29,969 bases of DNA from ZLKRG08 sp051006515 (GTDB lineage: Bacteria; Actinomycetota; Actinomycetes; Nanopelagicales; Nanopelagicaceae): assembly GCA_051006515.1 (NCBI GenBank), contig JBPCTD010000091.1, positions 1-29,969 of the forward strand. Reading direction: 5' to 3'. Positions 1-7,669 of the stretch are shown here, piece after piece. How positions within the stretch are numbered: position 1 is the first letter of the stretch; each line of letters opens with the position of its first letter. A program made the translations under genes and the position numbers. The notes under the pieces were generated by a model. That model ran no database searches. It worked only from the letters and a program-made list of their open reading frames with translations, and was not told the DNA's origin.

Positions 1-2
1 TT

Positions 3-854
3 ACTACTCTGCCAAATTACGTAAATCTAAATGTCTCAGTTTCCACCTTTAATTTGGGCTCATATAACGGTGGGGATCCAAACTCTTATTTTCTGGCTGG
101 TTTGAAGGCGGTAGAAAATATTATTGATATCTCTGATTTTGATGTGGCATATGTTCTGCCGCCAAAGACTGTGAAAGCGACTCAAATTGCATACGGGCCA
201 GCATTCCCAGCAAGTTTAGATTCCGGTGGATACCAAAATGCAACCGGAACAATTTTTAATGGCTCGGTCGGCGGCCAAGATGCTTGGCAATCATTACCTG
301 GAGCAGGTTGGAAATGGATGGCGCACGAAACAGGACATACTTTTGGACTTTATGATTGGTACACCTTGGATGGCACGAATCCATATGGACCTTGGGACAT
401 CATGTCTCTTAACTGGTCAACAGAAGCAATCGAATTAAATAGTTGGAATCGCTATATCTCGGGTTGGCTAGCCGAATCACAAGTACAATGTTTTGACAAG
501 GTGGATATTTCAACGACTCCAATAACCGTGAAGATTGAGACTCTAAGTTTGGATTCTGATAAATCAAAAGCGGTAATGATTCGCTTGAGCGATTCCAAGA
601 TTTTGGTGGTGGAAGCAAGAGCTAAAGCTGGTTTAGATCAACTCAGCGATATGCGCACAGGACTTGTCGCCTACACGGTGGATACCACGATTCCGAGCAT
701 TAAAGGAATGGGAAAGACTTTAATCAGAGCCGGTGGTGGTTTTGACCCACGGCTTGCAGCGCTAAAGCCGGATGAATTTGTTTCGGTCGATGGAATTCAG
801 ATAAAGACTGGAGCTAGAAGTGGTGATGACTTCGAAGTTATTATTTCGAAATAA
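3..854 (+). CDS. M6-like secreted metalloprotease, C-terminal part (5' end outside window)
   Basis: The reading frame is open from base 3 with no stop, so the gene begins before the window; the TTG at 54 is only an internal codon. The protein carries the metzincin-type zinc motif HETGHTFGLYD (about 95 residues after base 54) followed about 20 residues later by GPWDIMS, which looks like the Met-turn region of M6 (immune inhibitor A-like) peptidases. The two first His, the third ligand position and the catalytic Glu are all present. The last ~130 residues form a beta-rich tail without recognisable motif. The role is presumably hydrolysis of proteins outside the cell, but the signal peptide would lie upstream and cannot be seen. 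It converges on murA with a 4-nt gap. The family call is from motifs; the substrate is unknown. Confidence 0.75.
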   Translation, partial: TTLPNYVNLNVSVSTFNLGSYNGGDPNSYFLAGLKAVENIIDISDFDVAYVLPPKTVKATQIAYGPAFPASLDSGGYQNATGTIFNGSVGGQDAWQSLPGAGWKWMAHETGHTFGLYDWYTLDGTNPYGPWDIMSLNWSTEAIELNSWNRYISGWLAESQVQCFDKVDISTTPITVKIETLSLDSDKSKAVMIRLSDSKILVVEARAKAGLDQLSDMRTGLVAYTVDTTIPSIKGMGKTLIRAGGGFDPRLAALKPDEFVSVDGIQIKTGARSGDDFEVIISK

Positions 855-858
855 ATTA

Positions 859-2112
859 TCAAATACGTTTAACGTCTGCGCCGAGTGCTTGTAGTTGCTC
901 GGCAAAATTTGGAAATCCTCGATCGATATGAAATGCGTCTTCGACGATAGTTTCGCCATCGGCAACTAATCCGGCTAGAACTAAACCAACGCCAGCGCGG
1001 ATATCAGTTGCTACTACTGGTGCACCAGAGAGCTGATTTACGCCGGTAATTGCCGCGTGATGGCCATCTACCGTGACTTTTGCGCCTAAACGACCCAGTT
1101 CGTTGACGAACATAAAGCGACCTTGGAATACATTTTCTGTAACTATGGCATCGCCTTCGGCAATTGCATTCATGGCAACAACCATTGGCTGTAAATCAGT
1201 TGGAAATCCAGGGTAGGGAAGCGTTGCTACATCAATTGCTTTAGGTCTGCGTTCCATATGTACACGAATGCCATCTGCTTTTGTAGTTACAACTGCGCCA
1301 GCATTAGTTAATTTTTCTAGTGGAATTTCTAAGTGATCTGCCCGTGCACCTTTGATTGTGATGTCACCTTGGGTAATAGCAGCAGCAAAAGCCCAAGTAC
1401 CTGCAATGATTCGATCGGGAAGTGTCGCATGTGTTGCTGGATTTAATTTAGTAACACCTTCAATAGTGATTGTGGTTGAACCAAGTCCAGATATTTTTGC
1501 ACCCATCTCAATTAAGAAATTACCGATATCAACGATATCTGGTTCGCGTGCGGCGTTATCAATGGTTGTGGTGCCTCTAGCAAGAACTGCAGCCATCATG
1601 ATGTTCTCTGTTGCACCAACTGAAGGGAAATCTAAATCTATTTTCGTACCAGTTAAACCATTTGGAACTTCGGTGACGATGTAGCCATGTTCGATATGTA
1701 CTTTGGCACCGAGCGCTTCTAAACCTTTTATATGGATATCAAGTGGACGAGGGCCGATGGCATCTCCACCAGGAAGTGCGACATCAGCTGCACCAACGCG
1801 TGCAGTTAGTGGACCTAATACATTAATTGATGCGCGGATTTTGCGGACTAATTCATAGTCAGCACGATGTTCTGGAACTTCAGGAACATCAATTTCTACT
1901 TTTCCTTGCATTCGATTTACGTTACAACCAAGGCGTTCAAGTAATTCGATCATGATTTCGACATCCAAAATGTCTGGAACATTTGTGATGGTGTTTTTAC
2001 CAGGGGCTAACAGCGTGGCCGCCATGAGCTTTAGAACAGAGTTTTTAGCGCCTGGGACGTGGACTTCGCCTTTGAGGTGTGCACCACCTACGATGCGAAA
2101 GCGTTCACTCAT
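859..2112 (-). CDS. murA: UDP-N-acetylglucosamine 1-carboxyvinyltransferase MurA
   Basis: This 417-residue protein has full MurA length. MurA transfers enolpyruvate from PEP to UDP-GlcNAc, the first committed cytoplasmic step of peptidoglycan synthesis. The conserved Lys-Asn pair is at K23-N24 (GAKNSVLKL). The active-site loop reads LPGGDAIGPRPLD, so residue 117, usually Cys, is Asp. Asp at this position is known from mycobacterial MurA and removes the residue alkylated by fosfomycin, so intrinsic fosfomycin resistance is expected. The gene is divergent from the cobalamin adenosyltransferase gene with only 37 bp between starts; a neighbouring pair of the same two genes is, from memory, also found in mycobacteria. 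Start ATG at 2112 agrees with the family N-terminus. Function is certain; resistance is inferred from the residue. Confidence 0.97.
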   Translation of the reverse strand: MSERFRIVGGAHLKGEVHVPGAKNSVLKLMAATLLAPGKNTITNVPDILDVEIMIELLERLGCNVNRMQGKVEIDVPEVPEHRADYELVRKIRASINVLGPLTARVGAADVALPGGDAIGPRPLDIHIKGLEALGAKVHIEHGYIVTEVPNGLTGTKIDLDFPSVGATENIMMAAVLARGTTTIDNAAREPDIVDIGNFLIEMGAKISGLGSTTITIEGVTKLNPATHATLPDRIIAGTWAFAAAITQGDITIKGARADHLEIPLEKLTNAGAVVTTKADGIRVHMERRPKAIDVATLPYPGFPTDLQPMVVAMNAIAEGDAIVTENVFQGRFMFVNELGRLGAKVTVDGHHAAITGVNQLSGAPVVATDIRAGVGLVLAGLVADGETIVEDAFHIDRGFPNFAEQLQALGADVKRI

Positions 2113-2137
2113 AATGGTCTAATCGTACTTGTTTCAA

Positions 2138-2143
2138 TAGGCT
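2138..2143 (+). promoter_or_regulatory. -10 element TAGGCT, leaderless start at 2150
   Basis: TAGGCT fits the actinobacterial TANNNT -10 form and leaves exactly 6 nt before the ATG at 2150, which places the expected transcription start on the A of the start codon. No ribosome binding site is visible between them. Confidence 0.55.
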
Positions 2144-2149
2144 TACCTC

Positions 2150-2722
2150 ATGGTTCATTTAACGCGAATTTATACAAAAACCGGTGACGATGGCAGCACT
2201 GCACTAGGCGATATGACCCGCACCTCAAAGAACGATCCACGTCTTGAGGCATATGCGACGGTCGACGAAGCTAATTCATCAATCGGAGTCGTTCTAGCAA
2301 TGAGCGAAGTAAGTGATGAAGTACGAAAGCTTTTAATCCGCATTCAAAATGACCTATTTGATGTTGGCGCTGATCTTTGCACGCCAATTATTGATAATCC
2401 TGGCTACGAACAACTTCGTGTTTTGGAAAGCCAAGTGACTTATCTAGAAGAACAGATTGATAAATACAATGCAGAATTGGTAGAGCTACGTTCATTTGTT
2501 TTGCCTTCAGGAACTCCAGCGGCAGCGCTTTTACATGTGGCACGAACTGTTACTCGTAGAGCGGAGCGTCGTACTTGGCAAGCAATTCATGCATTTGGAA
2601 CTGGCGTTAACCCATTAACAGCCAGATATCTAAATAGATTGTCAGACCTTTTATTTGTGCTTGCTAGATATGCAAATAAAGATCAGGGCGATGAACTCTG
2701 GGTGCCAGGAAAGAATCGTTAA
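2150..2722 (+). CDS. PduO-type cob(I)alamin adenosyltransferase (ATR)
   Basis: The 190-residue protein matches the PduO/MMAB family, which transfers the adenosyl group of ATP to cob(I)alamin to make coenzyme B12. Visible family marks are the N-terminal ATP-binding segment IYTKTGDDGSTALGD (residues 7-21), the RTVTRRAERR helix and the C-terminal NRLSDLLFVLAR segment. Length is normal for the family. The ATG at 2150 is preceded by a -10-like TAGGCT. The gene ends tail to tail with the secreted repeat-protein gene, the two stops sharing the palindrome GTTAAC. No B12-dependent enzyme is in the window, so the client is not shown. The family is also annotated as cobO or mmaB; the fold here is PduO-type, not CobA-type. 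Confidence 0.93.
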   Translation: MVHLTRIYTKTGDDGSTALGDMTRTSKNDPRLEAYATVDEANSSIGVVLAMSEVSDEVRKLLIRIQNDLFDVGADLCTPIIDNPGYEQLRVLESQVTYLEEQIDKYNAELVELRSFVLPSGTPAAALLHVARTVTRRAERRTWQAIHAFGTGVNPLTARYLNRLSDLLFVLARYANKDQGDELWVPGKNR

Positions 2723-3522
2723 CTTGTAACTCTTTGGTAAGTATTTCCGGGAACCTGTAGCCCATCAGGAATTGGATCTCGGTGACAAGCTATTTTGATT
2801 CCGGAAGTTTTAAAACCTGGTTTTATCTCTTCTTGGCTTATCAGTACAAATGGATTAACGGCTTTTGGTTTGGTTGCGCCGTAGTAAGTAATCAAACTGC
2901 CATATTTAATTAAAGTGGAATCTGTTTCTGATGTTGGTCCTACGACATCTGCCGTTAACTCCCACCATTCACAACCAACTAGCGAAGCAGCCAAAATCGC
3001 ACCACAGGTATAGGTCTCACACTGTGTTAGCTCTTTACTCAATCTGGTGTTAGCAGAGGCAATACCAAGCAACTCTTTACTAGTTGGCACTTTGGCATAG
3101 ATATCGCCATTTTGGGCATAGTTCTTAGGCGGCCAGACTGGCTTTGGACTTGGTGAAATCTTTTTAGTGCGTTTTGGAATTGGCTTTGGCTTCGGCTTTG
3201 CCTTCACAGTTGCTTTGGCAGTAGCAGCTTTTTTAGATGGAGTTGCGGTTGTTTTCACAGTAGCTTTAGCTGTTGTCTTTGCCGTTACTTTAGCGGTCGG
3301 CTTCGAAGTTGCTTTGACAGTGGCCTTAGCTGTTGCTTTTGCTGTCGGTTTTGCCGTTGTTTTCACGGTTGGTTTAGCGGTTGCTTTAACTGTTGGCTTA
3401 GCAGTCGACTTAGCAGTCGACTTTGCAGTTGACTTGGCGGTTGGGCTTGGCGATTTGCTTGCGCCATATGCAGTACTTGTGGTGAGCGCAATTGAAATTA
3501 GCGCAACGATTAATTTTCTCAA
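2719..3522 (-). CDS. Secreted protein with Thr/Ala/Lys/Pro repeats and a Cys-containing C-terminal domain
   Basis: I do not recognise a named family. The 267-residue product has a signal peptide (MRKLIVALISIALTTSTAYGA, cleavage expected near residue 21). Residues about 28-108 are a degenerate four-residue repeat of the TAKP/TVKA/TAKS type, strongly basic, followed by a Lys-Pro stretch to about residue 128. The last ~135 residues form a compact-looking domain with four cysteines (168, 173, 184, 246), which could make two disulfides outside the cell. The start is TTG at 3522 inside a TTGA overlap with the ABC permease stop, so translation is likely coupled to the transporter genes. The basic repeat could bind anionic cell-wall polymers or DNA, but that is inference. 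Repeat length is likely to vary between strains. Confidence 0.8.
   Translation of the reverse strand: MRKLIVALISIALTTSTAYGASKSPSPTAKSTAKSTAKSTAKPTVKATAKPTVKTTAKPTAKATAKATVKATSKPTAKVTAKTTAKATVKTTATPSKKAATAKATVKAKPKPKPIPKRTKKISPSPKPVWPPKNYAQNGDIYAKVPTSKELLGIASANTRLSKELTQCETYTCGAILAASLVGCEWWELTADVVGPTSETDSTLIKYGSLITYYGATKPKAVNPFVLISQEEIKPGFKTSGIKIACHRDPIPDGLQVPGNTYQRVTS
3199..3441 (-). repeat. Degenerate 12-nt tandem repeat inside the secreted protein gene
   Basis: The DNA encoding residues 28-108 is built from imperfect 12-base units encoding T-A/V-K-X. Two near-identical units (TTAGCAGTCGAC on the plus strand) lie side by side around 3398-3421. The codons for Thr, Ala and Lys vary between most units, so the repeat is mostly old, with the part nearest the signal peptide looking freshest. 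Confidence 0.8.
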
Positions 3523-4301
3523 TCTCTAGACCACTTAAAGGACTTTGCTGCAAGCGCCACGCCTACTACTAACCAGATCACATTGATAGCTATTCCACGA
3601 GAAGTTTCCCAGGACTTTGCTACCTCTTGCAGCGCGAATGAATCTGGCAAGAAAACCTCACGCATTCCTTGAGTTAGCCACTTCAATGGAAAGATAGCAG
3701 CAACTTGTTGCATCCAAGTCGGTAATTGCGTGAAGATAAAGAAAACTCCACTAAAGAACTGCAAAATGATTACAACCGGAGAAACTATGGCAGAGGCACC
3801 GCGACCAGATTTAGGAATTGCAGAGAAAGCAATACCTAACGCGGTTGAGTTAGCGCTACCTAAAATCAAATAGAGTCCAAGCAGCCACCATTTCTGACTT
3901 GTGGCAGGAAGTTCTAAGCCATAAAAGGCAACACCACCAGCAATTAAAAGAATCGTTTGCACGAGCATTGAAGTTAAAACCAAAATTGATTTTCCAATGA
4001 AATAAGAGGCTAAAGGCATTGGAATACCGCGTAATCTCTTAAGGGTTCCGGCATCGCGTTCCATAGGAATCATGATGGCTAATTGCTGAAATCCGCTGTT
4101 GACCATACCGGATGCGATCATGCCGGCGACGAAGTATTGGCTAAATTGCACGCCAGGTGCGATTTCATTATTAAATACCGAACCAAATATCACCATCAAG
4201 ATCAGTGGGAAGAAGATAGTGAAAACTACAGATTCGCGTTGGCGAGCAAATTGCTTGATCTCTATTGCACCGCGGTGAAGTCCTAGCCTTAAAGTATTCA
4301 T
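3519..4301 (-). CDS. ABC-2 type transporter permease
   Basis: This 260-residue membrane protein has about six hydrophobic segments and the ABC-2 permease pattern: a first segment after the basic RQRESVVFTIFFPLILMVIFGS stretch, a long extracellular loop, and an IPMERDAGTLKRLRGIPMP segment between TM2 and TM3, which is the coupling-helix region of this family. It would form the membrane part of an exporter with the ATPase encoded just upstream, whose stop overlaps this ATG by 4 bp (ATGA). Family members export drugs, lipids or polysaccharides; the substrate cannot be read here. The downstream secreted protein overlaps its stop by 4 bp. Confidence 0.9.
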   Translation of the reverse strand: MNTLRLGLHRGAIEIKQFARQRESVVFTIFFPLILMVIFGSVFNNEIAPGVQFSQYFVAGMIASGMVNSGFQQLAIMIPMERDAGTLKRLRGIPMPLASYFIGKSILVLTSMLVQTILLIAGGVAFYGLELPATSQKWWLLGLYLILGSANSTALGIAFSAIPKSGRGASAIVSPVVIILQFFSGVFFIFTQLPTWMQQVAAIFPLKWLTQGMREVFLPDSFALQEVAKSWETSRGIAINVIWLVVGVALAAKSFKWSRD

Positions 4302-5122
4302 GAGTTGCCAATCATCTTTAAGTAGATATCTTCAAGAGAAGGACGGATTACCTGTAGCTCAGGAACTTCACCTTGGTAATTAGCGGCAAGCTCTTGGACA
4401 AAGGCGGTTGGGTTTTCGACTTCTGTTTCGCCATCACGCCATCTAATGGTTGCAAGTGCGTTCTGGCGGTTACCAAGTGTGGCCGGAGTTGCTACTTCAA
4501 TTATTTTTCCATGGTTGATTACTGCAACTCGATCAGCTAGCGCTTCTGCTTCATCAAGATAATGGGTAGTTAGCAAAATAGTGGTGCCAGAATTTTGAAG
4601 CGATTTAATCAGATCCCAGAACTGTCGGCGCGCTTCGGGATCAAATCCAGTTGTTGGTTCATCTAAAAATAGGAGTTCTGGATTACCGATGATGCCGAGT
4701 GCCACATCTAATCGACGGCGCTGTCCGCCAGATAAATTTCGTATTAATGAGCCACGTTTATCTTCTAAACCAACCGCGCTAATTACCTCTTCTGGATCTC
4801 TTGGATTTAAATAATATTTGGCAAAGTGATGAATTGTTTCAGCCACACTTAAATCACCGGCATCTTGACTTGATTGATGGACAATTCCAATGCGATTTCG
4901 CCAAGCGCTGTCTCCATCATTTGGATCGATATCCAATACCGAAACTGAGCCAGAGGTGCGTTTTCTAAAGCCTTCTAGGATTTCAACTGTGGTGGTCTTT
5001 CCGGCACCATTTGGGCCAAGGAGCGCAAAGATTTCGCCTTGATTGATCGTTAAATCAACGCCAGCTACTGCGGTTAAATCACCATAGGACTTTGTTAGTC
5101 CTGCAACCTTTACGACCGACAT
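4298..5122 (-). CDS. ABC transporter ATP-binding protein (DrrA/CcmA-like exporter type)
   Basis: This 274-residue nucleotide-binding subunit has the Walker A GPNGAGKTT (36-44), the signature LSGGQRRRLDVAL (130-142), the Walker B LLFLDEPTTG (150-159) and the switch His in LLTTHYLDEAEALADR (187). The C-terminal ~60 residues, after the conserved block, are the short extension usual for ABC-2 exporter ATPases. It drives the permease encoded immediately downstream. The ATG at 5122 is the first gene of a three-gene coupled operon; upstream there is a GATTAT hexamer (5136-5141) that could be its -10, giving a leader of only about 8 nt. Confidence 0.93.
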   Translation of the reverse strand: MSVVKVAGLTKSYGDLTAVAGVDLTINQGEIFALLGPNGAGKTTTVEILEGFRKRTSGSVSVLDIDPNDGDSAWRNRIGIVHQSSQDAGDLSVAETIHHFAKYYLNPRDPEEVISAVGLEDKRGSLIRNLSGGQRRRLDVALGIIGNPELLFLDEPTTGFDPEARRQFWDLIKSLQNSGTTILLTTHYLDEAEALADRVAVINHGKIIEVATPATLGNRQNALATIRWRDGETEVENPTAFVQELAANYQGEVPELQVIRPSLEDIYLKMIGNS

Positions 5123-5167
5123 AGCGCCACGATGCCATAATCTTCATATAAATGCGAAAATACGCCT

Positions 5168-5479
5168 GTGAGTCCGCGTAAAAATTACCCAAAGAATCGC
5201 CGCCCAAAGGTAGAAGAGCGCGACCCGGCAACTTCAAATCAAATCATTGAAGAACATCATGATGGTATTTATGTTGTCAGACAATTAACTGGTTCAAGTT
5301 CAAATAAACCATATCGTTGTCCAGGTTGCGATCAAATGATTCCGATGGCAACGCCACATATTGTGGCTTGGATTGAAGGCGATGAAGATTCAAGACGCCA
5401 TTGGCATAAGGCTTGTTGGACTAAACGTGCAAATAGAAAACCAAACGTTCAACGCACTCGAAATGCGCCAAGATATTAG
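5168..5479 (+). CDS. Small conserved actinobacterial protein with Cys/His zinc-ribbon-like motif
   Basis: The 103-residue product has a basic, disordered N-terminus, then YRCPGCDQMI (CxxC, near residues 51-54) and further on RRHWHKACW, giving a CxxC...HxxHxxC-like set of possible zinc ligands. Such proteins are widespread in actinobacteria, where they are often labelled only as ATP/GTP-binding or hypothetical; I know of no proven role. The C-terminus is again basic (TKRANRKPNVQRTRN), which suggests nucleic-acid contact. The start is GTG at 5168 with a GAAAAT hexamer 6 nt upstream, in line with other leaderless starts here. It is divergent from the ABC operon. Confidence 0.75.
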   Translation: MSPRKNYPKNRRPKVEERDPATSNQIIEEHHDGIYVVRQLTGSSSNKPYRCPGCDQMIPMATPHIVAWIEGDEDSRRHWHKACWTKRANRKPNVQRTRNAPRY

Positions 5480-5482
5480 ATT

Positions 5483-6925
5483 TTAACTAAACCATTTAGT
5501 TAATAGAGAAATAATTTTTTCTTGACCAGCGGTGCGCTTAAATGATGTGGCACGTAAAGGAATTTCAAATCTTGGGCGAACTAAAGTGCGAGCATAGGTA
5601 AATTCATATAGGCCCTCTGGGCCATGAATTCGGCCATATCCGCTCTGCTTTGCCCCACCAAAAGGTACTGACGCTATAGCGGCAAAAGAGAAAGCGCTAT
5701 TTATCGCCACCATACCGCACTCTAATTGCTCGGCAATTTTGTAACCATGGCGCTTAGCAAATACAGATGCTCCCAAGCCATATTCAGAGGCGTTTGATAA
5801 ACGTATTGCTTCATCCATATCTTCAACTTCGTTGATCGCAATAGTTGGACCAAAAGTTTCTTCAACCATAGCGCTGCAATTTTCTGGAACATCGGCCATA
5901 ACGACAGGCGCAACATAGCGATCGCCAATGGAATTAACATCGCCAATTAGTAGTTTGGCGCCAGATTTTTGCGCATCTGCAACGTGGCGTTTAATGATTT
6001 CAAGTTGTTTTGGCATAGTTGCAGGGCCGTAACTCTTTCCGACCTCTAATTGATGAACGGCTTCAATTAGAATCTGGCGGAACTTTTCGGCTACTTTCTT
6101 ATGTACGTAAACACGTTCGGCACCAATACAAGATTGGCCAGCATTAGCCATTGCAGACCAAACCGTATATTCAACTGCTAATTTCAAATTTGCATCTTTA
6201 TCTACAATCACAGGATCTTTGCCACCACATTCAAGTAGCACGGGGACCATGTTCTTGGAGCAGGTTTCAGCCACTAATTTTGCAGTGCGAGTAGAGCCAG
6301 TGAAAGCTAATTTATTTACTGCTGATTCGCAGAGGTATTTGCCAGTTTCACCAAGGCCAGTGATGCATTTTAAGATTCCAGAGAATGGCGCAACTTGCGC
6401 AAAAGTCTCTTCAATTAATTTGCCAACACCAGGTGTGAATTCACTTGGTTTAAAGACCACGGTATTTCCAGCAGATAGCGCATAAGCGATTGAACCCATA
6501 GGAGTAAAAAGTGGATAGTTCCATGGACCAATTACGCCAACCACTCCCACCGGAACTCGTTGCACTATTGCGCTCATATTAAATAGCAGCACACCTGGGT
6601 TACGTCGTTGTTCCTTTAAGTAATAACCAGCTTTGCCGGAAGCCCAAGCTAAATGCGAAATTGCGACGGAAACTTCTAATTTGGCATCGCCAAATGGCTT
6701 ACCAGTTTCTTCGGCGATTAATTTGGCAATCTCATCAGCTCGTTTAGAGATAACGCCTTTCCAATCTTGCAAAACTTTTTTGCGACCATTAAAACCCAAC
6801 TTCTGCCACTTTAATTTTGCTTCATGAGCAGATAGCACTGCGCTATCGACTTGGGCCTTGTCATAAATTTCATGCGAAGCAATCACATCGCCAGTGGCTG
6901 GATTGAGTGAATCAAAGTGCGCCAT
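5483..6925 (-). CDS. NAD(P)-dependent aldehyde dehydrogenase (succinate-semialdehyde dehydrogenase GabD2-like)
   Basis: The 480-residue protein is a full-length ALDH that oxidises an aldehyde to the acid with NAD(P). Seen are the cofactor segment VGVIGPWNYP (Asn ~136), the general base Glu in LLECGGKDP (~232) and the nucleophile Cys in NAGQSCIGAERVYVH (~266). The Cys context and C-terminal tail resemble mycobacterial GabD2-type and class-3-like enzymes, so succinate semialdehyde is a reasonable but unproven substrate. I chose ATG at 6925 instead of the in-frame TTG at 6931, because a TACTCT -10 lies 6 nt before the ATG. The gene is divergent from an alpha/beta hydrolase gene; the two promoters share 33 bp. 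Confidence 0.92.
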   Translation of the reverse strand: MAHFDSLNPATGDVIASHEIYDKAQVDSAVLSAHEAKLKWQKLGFNGRKKVLQDWKGVISKRADEIAKLIAEETGKPFGDAKLEVSVAISHLAWASGKAGYYLKEQRRNPGVLLFNMSAIVQRVPVGVVGVIGPWNYPLFTPMGSIAYALSAGNTVVFKPSEFTPGVGKLIEETFAQVAPFSGILKCITGLGETGKYLCESAVNKLAFTGSTRTAKLVAETCSKNMVPVLLECGGKDPVIVDKDANLKLAVEYTVWSAMANAGQSCIGAERVYVHKKVAEKFRQILIEAVHQLEVGKSYGPATMPKQLEIIKRHVADAQKSGAKLLIGDVNSIGDRYVAPVVMADVPENCSAMVEETFGPTIAINEVEDMDEAIRLSNASEYGLGASVFAKRHGYKIAEQLECGMVAINSAFSFAAIASVPFGGAKQSGYGRIHGPEGLYEFTYARTLVRPRFEIPLRATSFKRTAGQEKIISLLTKWFS

Positions 6926-6931
6926 AGGCAA

Positions 6932-6937
6932 AGAGTA
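6932..6937 (-). promoter_or_regulatory. -10 element TACTCT for the aldehyde dehydrogenase
   Basis: Read on the minus strand, TACTCT is followed by 6 nt and then the ATG at 6925. This decides the ATG over the TTG two codons earlier, which would lie inside the promoter spacer. Confidence 0.55.
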
Positions 6938-6945
6938 CCTAGCAT

Positions 6946-6951
6946 TAGAAT
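6946..6951 (+). promoter_or_regulatory. -10 element TAGAAT for the alpha/beta hydrolase
   Basis: TAGAAT ends 7 nt before the ATG at 6959, again consistent with a leaderless transcript. It lies between the -10 and upstream region of the divergent aldehyde dehydrogenase gene, so the two promoters overlap. Confidence 0.55.
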
Positions 6952-6958
6952 TATCGTC

Positions 6959-7669
6959 ATGCTCCAGCCGCTTCGTCCAAGCACTGAACTACCCTCAAAA
7001 CGTACCGCCTATAAAGTAAAGACAGCAGACAGAGTGGAACTCGTAGTTGAAGTAGCCGCTCCGATTAATCCATCTAAAGGTGCGTTACTGATGTGCCACC
7101 CAAATCCAACTGGTGGCGGAATGATGGATTCACATGTTTACAAAAAAGCTGCCAATCGACTACCTGCATTAGCTGATTTAACTATCGTGCGATTCAACAC
7201 TCGCGGCACAACCAGCGAACAAGGAACAAGTACCGGAACTTACGATCAAACAAAGTCAGAAAAGTATGATGTTGAAGCGATGCTCAAGTTTGCATTGGAT
7301 GAATTGCACTTAGAGAATCTTTGGGTAGTTGGTTGGTCATTTGGCACTGAACTTGCTTTAAAGTATGGCAAAGATAAAAGAGTTAGAGGTTTAATTCTGC
7401 TAAGCCCACCACTTATGTATACAACTGAAGAAGAACTTAAATATTGGGCAACAGATGGTCGACCAGTGATTGCCTTAGTTCCTGAACACGATGATTATTT
7501 AAAGCCAGATGCTGCTCGTGAAAAATTTAAAGTTATTCCGCAGATTCAAATAATTGAAGGTGAAAATATGAAACACCTTTGGTTGGGCGAACCTTCAGTG
7601 CAATTTGTCCATAATCAAATTGTCAAAGTAGTGCGTCCGGATAAATATCCAATACCTGCTGAAATTTAA
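6959..7669 (+). CDS. Alpha/beta hydrolase (dienelactone-hydrolase-like family)
   Basis: The 236-residue protein has an N-terminal strand with CHPNPTGGGMMDSHVY (46-61), typical of small cytoplasmic alpha/beta hydrolases with the CHPHP...GG pattern. The nucleophile elbow is GWSFG with Ser127, an acid is likely Asp178 or Asp179 in PEHDDY, and the catalytic His is probably His206 in MKHLWLG. It is a serine hydrolase; the substrate is not evident. An in-frame GTG at 6917 would lengthen it by 14 residues, but it overlaps the ALDH gene, and the TAGAAT -10 just before 6959 favours the ATG. It ends directly against the stop of the AI-2E-family gene (7669/7670). Confidence 0.85.
   Translation: MLQPLRPSTELPSKRTAYKVKTADRVELVVEVAAPINPSKGALLMCHPNPTGGGMMDSHVYKKAANRLPALADLTIVRFNTRGTTSEQGTSTGTYDQTKSEKYDVEAMLKFALDELHLENLWVVGWSFGTELALKYGKDKRVRGLILLSPPLMYTTEEELKYWATDGRPVIALVPEHDDYLKPDAAREKFKVIPQIQIIEGENMKHLWLGEPSVQFVHNQIVKVVRPDKYPIPAEI

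Noticed and set aside
3167..3529. A 120-codon plus-strand frame encoding a hydrophobic Val/Ala/Phe repeat protein
   Set aside because: It is the antisense of the Thr/Ala/Lys repeat gene: complement of TAK-type codons gives Val, Ala and Phe. The minus-strand gene has a signal peptide, a distinct C-terminal domain and operon coupling.
6917..6958. GTG start of the alpha/beta hydrolase at 6917
   Set aside because: It lies in the ALDH coding region; the extra 14 residues look non-family and the -10 TAGAAT falls inside them.
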